The translations under genes and the position numbers were made by a program. Of a DNA stretch of 64,000 nucleotides, positions 7,894 through 15,650 are shown one piece after another (within the stretch, counting starts at the first letter, position 1; each line of letters opens with the position of its first letter). The stretch is from SSF14 sp046331245. Its GTDB lineage: Bacteria; Actinomycetota; Acidimicrobiia; Acidimicrobiales; Microtrichaceae. The stretch is taken from assembly GCA_046331245.1 (NCBI GenBank), contig JAXLRH010000011.1, positions 1 to 64,000 of the forward strand. The letters are read 5' to 3'. Below the pieces are notes generated by a model, which ran no database searches, was not told the DNA's origin, and saw only the letters and a list, made by a program, of their open reading frames with translations.

Positions 7894-9305
7894 TGAAGTA
7901 CGTCAGCACCCGCGGCGTCGCCGCCGCGCTCGAGTTCGGCGACGTCCTGCTGGAGGGCCTGGCCACCGACGGCGGGCTGTACGTGCCCGAGTCGTGGCCG
8001 CCCCTGCCGTCGCTCGCCGACGACGCGTCGTACGCCGAGGTCGCCGCCGAGGTGATGTGGCCGTTCGTCGACGGTTCGATCGAGCGGCTCGACTTCGACG
8101 CGATGGTCGCCGACGCCTACGGCACGTTCCACCCGCCCGCGGGCACCGAGCCCGACGTCGTGCCGGTCACCGACCTGGGCGACAACCTCTGGCTCGCGGA
8201 GATCTACTGGGGCCCGACGCTCGCGTTCAAGGACATCGCGCTGCAGCTGGTCGGCCGCCTCTTCGACCACGAGCTCGAACGCCGTCACGAGCGCGTCACC
8301 ATCGTCGGCGCCACCTCGGGCGACACCGGCTCCGCCGCCATCGACGCCTGCCGCGACCGCGACCACATCGACATCTTCATCCTGCATCCCGACGGCCGCA
8401 CCTCCGAGGTGCAACGACGCCAGATGACCACGGTGCTCTCCGACAACGTGCACAACATCGCCGTCGACGGCACGTTCGACGACTGCCAGGACCTCGTGAA
8501 GGCCCTCTTCGCCGACGACGCGTTCCGGCGCGAGGTGCAGCTCTCGGCCGTGAACTCCATCAACTGGGCGCGGGTGATGGCGCAGGTCGTCTACTACGTC
8601 ACCAGCGCCCGCTCGGTGAACCGCCGCCTCGGCCGCGCCGTCGACGCGCCGGTCAGCTTCTGCGTCCCCACCGGGAACTTCGGCAACATCTTCGCCGGGT
8701 TCGCCGCCATGCGGATGGGCCTCGCCGTCGACCAGCTCGTCGTCGCGTCCAACCGCAACGACATCCTCACCCGCTTCTTCACCACCGGCACCATGGACAT
8801 CCGCGGCGTCGAGCCCACGCTCAGCCCGTCGATGGACATCCAGGTGTCGTCGAACCTCGAGCGCCTGCTGTTCGAGATGTCGGGCCGCGACGGGTCGGCG
8901 ATCGCCGAGATGATGCTGCGCTTCCGGTCGGACGGCTCGGTCACCGTGCCGCCCGAGCAGCTGGCCTGGCTGAGCGAGCGGTTCAGCGCCGGCCGGTTCA
9001 CCGACGACGAGTGCCTGGCGCTGATGGGGGAGCGGTTCCACGCCTCGTCGCTCCTGCTCGACCCGCACAGCGCCGTCGGCGTGGGCGTCGCCGAGCGGCT
9101 GCGACGCGGCAACGACGTGCCGATGATCTGCCTCGGCACCGCGCATCCGGCGAAGTTCCCGGACGCGTGTGAGCGCGCCACCGGCGTGCGCCCGCCGCTC
9201 CCGGAGCACCTCGCCGACCTCTACGACCGGCCTGAGCGGTACGACCGTCTGGCCGACGACGCCGACGCGCTCAAGGCGTACGTCCGCTCCCACCTCACCA
9301 CCTGA
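7893..9305 (+). CDS. thrC: Threonine synthase
   Basis: 470 aa, the longer ThrC form typical of Escherichia coli and yeast rather than the short ~360-aa form of mycobacteria. It converts O-phosphohomoserine to threonine with PLP. The PLP lysine is in PTLAFKDIALQ (near residue 113), followed by ATSGDTGSAA and the phosphate-binding PTGNFGNIFAG. Its substrate requires a homoserine kinase; the classic thrB is not in the cluster, and the following ApgM-like gene probably supplies that activity. The ATG start overlaps the hom stop. Confidence 0.96.
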   Translation: MKYVSTRGVAAALEFGDVLLEGLATDGGLYVPESWPPLPSLADDASYAEVAAEVMWPFVDGSIERLDFDAMVADAYGTFHPPAGTEPDVVPVTDLGDNLWLAEIYWGPTLAFKDIALQLVGRLFDHELERRHERVTIVGATSGDTGSAAIDACRDRDHIDIFILHPDGRTSEVQRRQMTTVLSDNVHNIAVDGTFDDCQDLVKALFADDAFRREVQLSAVNSINWARVMAQVVYYVTSARSVNRRLGRAVDAPVSFCVPTGNFGNIFAGFAAMRMGLAVDQLVVASNRNDILTRFFTTGTMDIRGVEPTLSPSMDIQVSSNLERLLFEMSGRDGSAIAEMMLRFRSDGSVTVPPEQLAWLSERFSAGRFTDDECLALMGERFHASSLLLDPHSAVGVGVAERLRRGNDVPMICLGTAHPAKFPDACERATGVRPPLPEHLADLYDRPERYDRLADDADALKAYVRSHLTT

Positions 9306-9328
9306 CCGACCCGCCATCGGCCCGCGGG

Positions 9329-9334
9329 TAGCGT
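9329..9334 (+). promoter_or_regulatory. -10 hexamer TAGCGT of the ApgM-type gene
   Basis: TAGCGT ends 8 nt before ATG 9343, giving the gene its own transcript in addition to any readthrough from hom-thrC. Confidence 0.5.
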
Positions 9335-9342
9335 GCGCCCCC

Positions 9343-10512
9343 ATGAACTACGTGGTGTGCGTTCCCGACGGGTGCTCCGACGAGCCGTGCGACGACCTCG
9401 GAGGCCGCACGCCGCTCGAGGTCGCGCACATGCCGGTGCTGGCGGGCCTGGCCGCCCGCTCCACCGTGGGTCGTGCCGCCGTCATCCCCGAGGGGTTCCC
9501 GCCGGGCAGCGATGTCGGCAACATGTCGATCCTCGGCTACGACCCGGCCCGCTTCCACACCGGTCGCGCCCCCATCGAGGCGGCAGCCCTCGGGCTCAAG
9601 CTGCCCGCCGACCGGCTCGCGTACCGGACGAACCTCGTCACGGTGGGCGCCGACGGCACCATGGTCGACTTCGCCGGGGGTCATCCCTCCAACGAGCTCG
9701 CCGCCGAGATCATCGCCGCGCTCGACGCGGAGCTCGGCCGGGGCGCCGCAGGCACCGACCGCGATCGTGGCCTCGAGTTCCACGCCGGTGTGCAGTACCG
9801 CCACATCATGGTGGCGCCGGCCGACTGGCTCGAGGCGGACTGCGTCCCGCCCCACGACCTCACCGACCAGCCGGCGGTGTGGCCGACGGGTCCGGCCGCC
9901 GCCCTCCTGCAGGAGGTGATGGACGAGAGCCGCGAGATCGTGCGTCGCTTCGACACCTCGGCCAACCAGATCTGGCTGTGGGGCCAGGGCTTCCAGCCGC
10001 AGATGACCCCGTTCGTCGAGCGGTTCGGCCTCCGCGGGGGCATCGTGACCGCCGTCGACCTGGTGCGTGGCCTGGGCGTGCTGACCGACATGGAGCTGCC
10101 CACCGTGCCCGGAGCGAACGGGTGGTACGACACCAACTACGAGGGCAAGCGTGACGCGGCCATCGCCGGGCTCGCCGCCGGCGCCGACGTGTACGTGATC
10201 CACGTCGAGGCCACCGACGAGGCCGGTCACGCCGGCAACGCCGCCGAGAAGGTGACGGCGCTCGAGAACTGGGACTCGCGCATCCTCGCCGACCTGGTGC
10301 CCGCGCTCGACGCCATGGGGCCGTGGCGCATGCTGATGATGCCGGACCACCCCACGCCGCTGCGCCTCCGCACCCACACGATGGATCCCGTGCCGTATCT
10401 CCTGTTCGACTCCACGGTCGACGGCCCCGGCGGCACGTACACCGAGGCGGGTGTCGCGAACGAGCCGATCGTCGCCGGGCACGAGCTGATGGGAATCCTG
10501 CTGCAGGTGTGA
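9343..10512 (+). CDS. ApgM-family phosphotransferase, probable homoserine kinase
   Basis: 389 aa of the alkaline-phosphatase superfamily, related to cofactor-independent phosphoglycerate mutase (ApgM). The N-terminal metal site is in VCVPDGCSDEP. GSDVGNMSILGYDP holds the nucleophile Ser, DEAGHAGN is the second metal-binding motif and MMPDHPTP the third. A subgroup of this family (proposed homoserine kinase, TIGR02535) occurs in organisms lacking ThrB. Here the gene follows hom-thrC exactly where thrB sits in mycobacteria, so O-phosphohomoserine formation is the likely role. True phosphoglycerate mutase activity is the alternative. Confidence 0.8.
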   Translation: MNYVVCVPDGCSDEPCDDLGGRTPLEVAHMPVLAGLAARSTVGRAAVIPEGFPPGSDVGNMSILGYDPARFHTGRAPIEAAALGLKLPADRLAYRTNLVTVGADGTMVDFAGGHPSNELAAEIIAALDAELGRGAAGTDRDRGLEFHAGVQYRHIMVAPADWLEADCVPPHDLTDQPAVWPTGPAAALLQEVMDESREIVRRFDTSANQIWLWGQGFQPQMTPFVERFGLRGGIVTAVDLVRGLGVLTDMELPTVPGANGWYDTNYEGKRDAAIAGLAAGADVYVIHVEATDEAGHAGNAAEKVTALENWDSRILADLVPALDAMGPWRMLMMPDHPTPLRLRTHTMDPVPYLLFDSTVDGPGGTYTEAGVANEPIVAGHELMGILLQV

Positions 10513-10551
10513 CCGGTGCGACGGGTGCGGTGATCGCGCTCGGCCCCGTGA

Positions 10552-10557
10552 TACGGT
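10552..10557 (+). promoter_or_regulatory. Possible -10 hexamer TACGGT of rho, long leader
   Basis: TACGGT preceded by GA lies about 177 nt before ATG 10734. The leader contains CCAGG...CCTGG able to form a 5-bp hairpin and AAAGAGG 9 nt before the start. A long leader fits known rho autoregulation by attenuation, but that is inference. Confidence 0.3.
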
Positions 10558-10733
10558 GCGGCGACGCAGCGGACTGACGCGACATCGCGTTCGATCCGGA
10601 TCATCAGATCCTCCGTGCGTTCCCGACATCTTCCTTCGTTGTGATGCGTCCGGCGCGTGCCGTCGGTGGCGTAGCGCAACGGCCCCGACCTCCAGGCGTC
10701 GCACCTGGACCCGCTCGAAAGAGGTACTCACCC

Positions 10734-12275
10734 ATGGCCGGTGATTCCCAGAACATGGAGCGTTCGACGCTCGAACGCAAGGACCGTGCCGAGCTGGCCG
10801 CCGTCGCCGGCGCCCTCGGCCTCAAGGTGCCCTCGCGTGCCAAGAAGGCCGACATCGTGACGCTCATCCTCGACGTGGTGGCCCAGCCCTCCGACGACGG
10901 CGCCCCCGCCGGTGGCTCGGGTGCGTCGTCCGCCGACGACGGCGCACCGGTCGTCGCCGAGGGCAGCGCGCCCGCCGCCGGCGACGATGCCCGCGACGGC
11001 GATGCCCGCGACGACGCTGCCTCCGACGATGCGGCGCACGACACCGACGAGCCGTCTCCGGCTGCGCCGGCCACCGGCGACGACCACCGCGATCACGGCG
11101 ACCGAGCGCCGCAGGGCGGATCGGACGACGACTCCCACGACGACGATCACCACGGCGACCACGCCGACGGCGACGCGGACGGCAACGCCGAGGGCGGCGG
11201 TCGCAACCGTCGCCGTCGCCGCCGTGGGCGCGATCGTGCCGACGGTGAGGCCGGCGGCGCCGGTCAGGAGTTCGAGGCCGAGCCCGTCGAGGTGTCGGGC
11301 CTGCTCGACCTGCGCGACGACGGCTACGGCTTCCTCCGGGTCGCCGGCTTCCTGCCGAGCCGCGACGACGTGTACGTCTCGGTGAAGCAGTGCCGTCAGC
11401 TCGGCCTGCGCAAGGGCGACCACCTCACCGGCCTCGCGCGACCCGCCGGACACAAGGAGAAGAACCCGGCGCTGACCCGCGTCGAGACCGTCAACGGCCT
11501 CGATCCCGAGCAGGCCCGGTCACGCGCCCGCTTCGACGACCTCACGCCGATCCTGCCCGACACGCAGCTCACGCTCGACAGCGGCGACGCGGCCGACCTC
11601 ACGGCGCGCATCGTCGACCGGATCGCCCCCGTGGGCAAGGGTCAGCGCGGCATCGTCGCCGCGCCCCCCGGCTCCGGCGCCACCTCGCTGCTCACCACGA
11701 TCGCCGTCGCGATCGCCGAGCGGCACCCCGACGTGCACCTCATCGTCCTCCTCCTGGACGAGCGTCCGGAGACGGTCACCGAGGTGCGGCGTGCGCTCGA
11801 CGGCGCCGACGTCGTCGCCTCCACCTTCGACCGCCCGGTCGAGGAGCACACCGCCGTGGCCGAGCGCACGATCGAGCACGCGAAGCGGCTCGTCGAGTAC
11901 GGCAACGACGTCGTCATCCTCCTCGACGGCCTCACCCGCCTCGCCCGCGCCTACAACCTGGCCGCCCCCGCCGGTGGCCGGGTGCTCGCCGGCGGCCTCG
12001 ACGTGTCGGCGCTCGCTCCCACGAAGCGCTTCTTCGGCGCCGCCCGCAACACCGAGGAGGGCGGCTCGCTCACCATCGTCGCCACGGCGGCGGTCGACAC
12101 GGGCTCGGCGCTCGACGAGGTGATCCTCGAGGAGTTCGAAGGCACCGCCAACATGGAGCTCCGCCTCGACGGCAGCGCCGCCGCGGCGGAGATCTACCCG
12201 CCCCTGCCGGTGGGCGCCTCCCGCCGGGAGCAGGAGCAGTACCTCGCCGGACTCCCCGCCGACGGCGGCAGCTGA
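10734..12275 (+). CDS. rho: Transcription termination factor Rho, degenerate P-loop, truncated C-terminus
   Basis: 513 aa. An N-terminal helical Rho_N domain (about 10-50) is followed by a low-complexity Asp/His-rich insert and an Arg run (RNRRRRRRGRDR), a cold-shock RNA-binding domain (LDLRDDGYGFLR), and a RecA-type ATPase core. VGKGQRG, LLLDERPETVTE, VVILLDGLTRLARAYN and KRFFGAARN are well kept. The P-loop, however, reads APPGSGATS where Rho has APPKAGKTS-like: both lysines (E. coli K181 and K184) are replaced, the second by Ala316. The segment normally carrying SRKIAEKR is SAAAAE, and about 45 C-terminal residues are missing. Position between the thrB site and rpmE is the normal rho locus. 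ATP hydrolysis is doubtful. ATG 10734 has AAAGAGG upstream; GTG 10641 is an in-frame alternative. Confidence 0.9.
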   Translation: MAGDSQNMERSTLERKDRAELAAVAGALGLKVPSRAKKADIVTLILDVVAQPSDDGAPAGGSGASSADDGAPVVAEGSAPAAGDDARDGDARDDAASDDAAHDTDEPSPAAPATGDDHRDHGDRAPQGGSDDDSHDDDHHGDHADGDADGNAEGGGRNRRRRRRGRDRADGEAGGAGQEFEAEPVEVSGLLDLRDDGYGFLRVAGFLPSRDDVYVSVKQCRQLGLRKGDHLTGLARPAGHKEKNPALTRVETVNGLDPEQARSRARFDDLTPILPDTQLTLDSGDAADLTARIVDRIAPVGKGQRGIVAAPPGSGATSLLTTIAVAIAERHPDVHLIVLLLDERPETVTEVRRALDGADVVASTFDRPVEEHTAVAERTIEHAKRLVEYGNDVVILLDGLTRLARAYNLAAPAGGRVLAGGLDVSALAPTKRFFGAARNTEEGGSLTIVATAAVDTGSALDEVILEEFEGTANMELRLDGSAAAAEIYPPLPVGASRREQEQYLAGLPADGGS

Positions 12276-12330
12276 GCCCGTCGCGCCCGTCCGATCCGCA
12301 CATGGTTGGCGATGCCGACCGCCCGTTCTC

Positions 12331-12336
12331 TAGTCT
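12331..12336 (+). promoter_or_regulatory. -10 hexamer TAGTCT of rpmE
   Basis: TAGTCT ends 9 nt before ATG 12346. Confidence 0.45.
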
Positions 12337-12345
12337 GGAGCCCCT

Positions 12346-12672
12346 ATGAAGGCTGACATCCATCCCAACTACCGCTATGTCGTGTTCCAGGACACGTCGT
12401 CGGGCGATCGCATCCTCACCCGCTCGACGATCGCGTCCAACGAGACCACGTTGTGGGAGGACGGCAACGAGTACCCGTTGGCCAAGGTCGAGATCTCGGC
12501 GTTCACGCACCCGTTCTTCACCGGCACGATGAAGATCATCGACACGGCCGGCCGCGTGGAGCGCTTCCAGAAGCGCTACGGCGAGCGCAAGCGCAAGGCC
12601 CCCGAGGCGGCCGCTGCGCCCGTTGCCGACGAGGCTCCCGCCGCCGACGAGGCGAGCGACGCCGCAGAGTGA
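12346..12672 (+). CDS. rpmE2: 50S ribosomal protein L31, type B
   Basis: 108 aa. MKADIHPNYRYVVFQDTSSG, WEDGNEYPL, SAFTHPFFTG and AGRVERFQKRYG are hallmarks of L31. The cysteine pairs of the zinc-binding A type are absent, so it is the type B (C-) form that works without zinc. Residues 83-108 are an Ala/Glu-rich extension beyond the usual ~85 aa. The locus after rho normally carries the zinc form (rpmE) in mycobacteria, so the copy type has been exchanged here. Confidence 0.93.
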   Translation: MKADIHPNYRYVVFQDTSSGDRILTRSTIASNETTLWEDGNEYPLAKVEISAFTHPFFTGTMKIIDTAGRVERFQKRYGERKRKAPEAAAAPVADEAPAADEASDAAE

Positions 12673-12706
12673 CGCCCACCCTCCCGCGACGCGGGACGGT
12701 GCCCAG

Positions 12707-13705
12707 ATGACCGCACTGCCCGAGGAACGCCTCGGGCAGTTGCGCGTCGCGAAGCTCCGAGCGCTGCTCGGTCCGCAGGGCGACGACGTCCACGAGCTCG
12801 ACGCGGCGGCGATGGGGACCGGCGCGGCGCTACGTCGCTCCGACGGTCGCGCCGCCGTGCTCGTCGAGGCGGCCACTCGTCGGTCGCTGGGCGGAGCCCT
12901 CACATGGGCGTTGCGCCGCGGCGCCGACTCGCTGACGCTGATCGTCGAGTGCGACGAGTCCGTCGCGTCCCACCTCGCCCGCGAGGCCTCGTGGTTCGAC
13001 GTCGACATCGAGGTGCGCCGCATCGCGGGCACGACCTCGGTCCCGGTCGAGCCGGCCCCGTTGCCGCCGGCGCCCGTCGGGGTGCCCGGCGACGAGTTCG
13101 TGCCGCTGCTGCGCGAGGCCGGCGTCGACGTGGTGCTGGAGCACGGCGTGACGAAGGGCGAGGTGCTCGGCCTCGAGGTGGCCCGCGTCGTCGAGGTCGA
13201 CGGCTCGCCCACGCTCGAAGTGGGCGTCGGCCGTTTCGACCGTGAGATCTCGTCGATGATGTTCTCGAACATCCCCACCGTCGACGCCCTCGCGAAGGCG
13301 GCGGCGATGGTGCGCGAGTACCGCCGACCCGGCGGCACCACCCACCCGCTGCGCGACCTCGTGCCCGAGCGCTGGTTGCGCCGCATGCTCCTCGACGACC
13401 CGTCGCTGGTCGGCGCGTCGCAGCTCCGGGCCGTCGACACGACCATCGAGCCCGAGAGTCTCCGCGAATCGCAGCCTGCGGCGCTGGCCGGCGTCGGCGC
13501 GGACGGTGGTGCGGTCGTGGTGGTGTGCACCGCCGGCGTGGACCTCGACGTCGTGCCCCTCGCCGCCGACACCCGCGCGAGCGTCGATCCCGCCGCCGAG
13601 CTGCTGATCTGCGGCCCCGAGCGCATCCTCGTCGACGCGACCCGTGCCGTGGGCGCGGCCCTCCGGATGCCGGCGCGGTTCGTCGGTCTCGCCCTCCCGT
13701 ACTGA
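12707..13705 (+). CDS. Hypothetical protein between rpmE and prfA
   Basis: 332 aa, not recognised. It appears soluble, with alternating acidic helices and short beta strands and no signal peptide or membrane span. An N-terminal half with LVEAATRRSLGGALTWALRRG and LTLIVECDES and a C-terminal half with VVVVCTAGVDLDVVPLAADTRA and LLICGPERILVDA read like two alpha/beta domains, possibly a divergent nuclease-like or DUF fold. Inside a block of translation genes, 34 bases after rpmE, it may have a translation-related role, but that is only context. ATG 12707 is preceded by a weak GGACGG. GC-rich codon usage matches its neighbours. Confidence 0.75.
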   Translation: MTALPEERLGQLRVAKLRALLGPQGDDVHELDAAAMGTGAALRRSDGRAAVLVEAATRRSLGGALTWALRRGADSLTLIVECDESVASHLAREASWFDVDIEVRRIAGTTSVPVEPAPLPPAPVGVPGDEFVPLLREAGVDVVLEHGVTKGEVLGLEVARVVEVDGSPTLEVGVGRFDREISSMMFSNIPTVDALAKAAAMVREYRRPGGTTHPLRDLVPERWLRRMLLDDPSLVGASQLRAVDTTIEPESLRESQPAALAGVGADGGAVVVVCTAGVDLDVVPLAADTRASVDPAAELLICGPERILVDATRAVGAALRMPARFVGLALPY

Positions 13706-13709
13706 CCCG

Positions 13710-13715
13710 TAGGCT
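13710..13715 (+). promoter_or_regulatory. -10 hexamer TAGGCT of prfA
   Basis: TAGGCT ends 6 nt before GTG 13722. Confidence 0.6.
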
Positions 13716-13721
13716 GGCGCG

Positions 13722-14789
13722 GTGCTGGATCGACTGACCTCCTTCGAACGCGAGCTCCGCGACGTCGACGCGATGCTGGCCGATCCCGACGTGTTCTCCG
13801 ACCAGGCGCGCTTCGTCCGCCTCTCGAAGCGGCGCAAGGAGCTGGAACCGCTCGTCGAGCGGGCGACCGAGCTGCGGCAGGTCACCGACGACCTCGAGAC
13901 GGCGCGCGAGATGTTCGCCGAGCTCACGGGCGACGACCGCGAGACGATGCGCGCCGAGGTCGACGGCGCCGAGCGTCGCATCGCCGAGCTCACCGACGAG
14001 ATCCGCCTGCTCCTCCTGCCCCGCGACCCCAACGACGACCGCAACGTCATCATGGAGATCCGCGGCGCCGAGGGCGGCGAGGAGGCGAACCTCTTCGCCC
14101 GCGACCTCTTCGAGATGTACCGGGCCTACGCCGCCCGCCAGGGCTGGGGCCTCGAGGTGATGAACTCCTCCGCGTCCGACCTCGGCGGGCTGAGCGACGT
14201 CACCTTCCTGCTGAAGGGCGACGGCATCTGGTCGCGGATGAAGCACGAGGCCGGCCCCCATCGCGTGCAGCGCGTGCCGGTCACCGAGTCGCAGGGGCGG
14301 GTGCACACCTCGTCGGCCACCGTCACGGTGCTCCCGGAGGCGGAGGAGGTCGACGTCACGATCGATCCCAACGACCTCATCGTCGACGTGTACCGCTCGT
14401 CGGGCCCGGGCGGGCAGTCCGTGAACACCACCGACTCGGCCGTGCGGGTGACCCACAAGCCCACCGGCATCGTCGTCGCGATGCAGGACGAGAAGAGCCA
14501 GCTGCAGAACAAGGCGAAGGCCCTCGTCGTGCTCCGCAGCCGCATCCTCAAGGCCGAGCAGGACCGTCAGGCCGCCGAGCTGTCGAGCGCCCGCCGGAGC
14601 CAGGTGGGTGGCGGCGGCCGGAGCGAGAAGATCCGCACCTACAACTTCAAGGAGAACCGGGTGTCGGACCATCGCATCGGGTTCACGGCGTACAACCTCG
14701 ACAAGGTGCTGGCGGGCGAGCTCGACGAGGTGAGCGACGCGCTGGTCACCGACGAGCGGACGCGTCAGCTGGAGGACCTCGGCGAGTGA
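13722..14789 (+). CDS. prfA: Peptide chain release factor 1
   Basis: 355 aa. Recognises UAA and UAG on the ribosome and releases the finished chain. The codon-reading tripeptide is PVT (in RVPVTESQGR), the variant known from Thermus RF1, and the catalytic GGQ lies in SSGPGGQSVNTTDSAV (about residue 230). Length is normal. GTG 13722 is fixed by the -10 hexamer 6 nt upstream. prmC, which methylates the GGQ glutamine, overlaps the end by 4 bp, so factor and modifying enzyme are made together. Confidence 0.97.
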   Translation: MLDRLTSFERELRDVDAMLADPDVFSDQARFVRLSKRRKELEPLVERATELRQVTDDLETAREMFAELTGDDRETMRAEVDGAERRIAELTDEIRLLLLPRDPNDDRNVIMEIRGAEGGEEANLFARDLFEMYRAYAARQGWGLEVMNSSASDLGGLSDVTFLLKGDGIWSRMKHEAGPHRVQRVPVTESQGRVHTSSATVTVLPEAEEVDVTIDPNDLIVDVYRSSGPGGQSVNTTDSAVRVTHKPTGIVVAMQDEKSQLQNKAKALVVLRSRILKAEQDRQAAELSSARRSQVGGGGRSEKIRTYNFKENRVSDHRIGFTAYNLDKVLAGELDEVSDALVTDERTRQLEDLGE

Positions 14790-15634
14790 CCTGGCAGGAC
14801 CTGCTGGACGAGGCCACGGCCCGGGTGGGCTCCGCCGACGCCCGCCGAATCGTCGAGGAGCTCTCCGGCCACAGCGGCGCCGAGCTCGTGCTGGCGCGCA
14901 ACGAGCCCGTCACCGTCGGCGCCGTCGCGGCGTTCGACCGGATGGTGGCGCGTCGGGCGGAGGGCGAGCCGCTGCAGTACGTGCTGGGCCGGTGGGCGTT
15001 CCGCACGCTCGACCTCGCGGTCGATCGTCGTGTGCTGATCCCTCGCCCCGAGACCGAGTCGCTGGTCGACCTCGCTCTCGCCCACGTCGACCGGCTCGCC
15101 GCCGACCGCGGGCGCGAGCCGGTGGTGGTGGTCGACCTGGGCACCGGGTCCGGCGCCGTCGGTCTCTCGATCGCGGCGGAGCGCACCAACACCACGGTGT
15201 GGGCCACCGACCGGTCGGCCGACGCGTTGTCGGTGGCCCGGGCGAACCTGGCCGGGCTCGGCCGGGCCGGCACGCGGGTGCGTCTCGCCGAGGGCTCGTG
15301 GTTCGACGCGCTCGTCGAGGAGCTCGTGGGCGTGGTCGACGTCGTCGTGTCGAACCCGCCCTACGTCATGTCGGGCGATCCGCTCCCCGCGGACGTGGAG
15401 GAGTGGGAGCCGGCCGCGGCCCTGCGCTCGGGTGACGACGGTCTCGACGATCTCCGCGCGATCGTCGCGGGCGCGCCTCGATGGCTGCGTCCGGGTGGCG
15501 CGCTGGTGGTCGAGCTCGACCCGCGTCAGGCGGTCGAGGTGGAGACGCTCGCGGCGGCCGCCGGCTTCGCCGAGACCGCGACGCACGCGGATCTCACCGG
15601 TCGCGACCGGTTCGTGTCGGCCGTCCTTCGCTGA
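14786..15634 (+). CDS. prmC: Release factor glutamine methyltransferase
   Basis: 282 aa. Transfers a methyl group from S-adenosylmethionine to the glutamine of the GGQ motif of release factors. An N-terminal helical RF-binding domain (to about 75) precedes the Rossmann fold with IPRPETESLV, VVDLGTGSGAVGLS and the catalytic NPPYV. The GTG start overlaps the prfA stop (GTGA). In mycobacteria the next gene is a Sua5-type threonylcarbamoyl-AMP synthase; here unrelated genes follow. Confidence 0.95.
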   Translation: MTWQDLLDEATARVGSADARRIVEELSGHSGAELVLARNEPVTVGAVAAFDRMVARRAEGEPLQYVLGRWAFRTLDLAVDRRVLIPRPETESLVDLALAHVDRLAADRGREPVVVVDLGTGSGAVGLSIAAERTNTTVWATDRSADALSVARANLAGLGRAGTRVRLAEGSWFDALVEELVGVVDVVVSNPPYVMSGDPLPADVEEWEPAAALRSGDDGLDDLRAIVAGAPRWLRPGGALVVELDPRQAVEVETLAAAAGFAETATHADLTGRDRFVSAVLR

Positions 15635-15650
15635 GCGGCGTCGAGGATCG

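Noticed and set aside
10641..10733. N-terminally extended Rho starting at GTG 10641
   Set aside because: The extension is Pro/Arg/Ala-rich with no similarity to Rho and ATG 10734 has AAAGAGG upstream; not fully excluded.
11600..12300. Rho anomalies caused by a frameshift
   Set aside because: The frame is continuous, conserved motifs lie on both sides of the altered P-loop in the same frame, and the altered codons are clean substitutions (GCC for AAG). Translation of the other frames after 12200 does not recover the Rho C-terminus.
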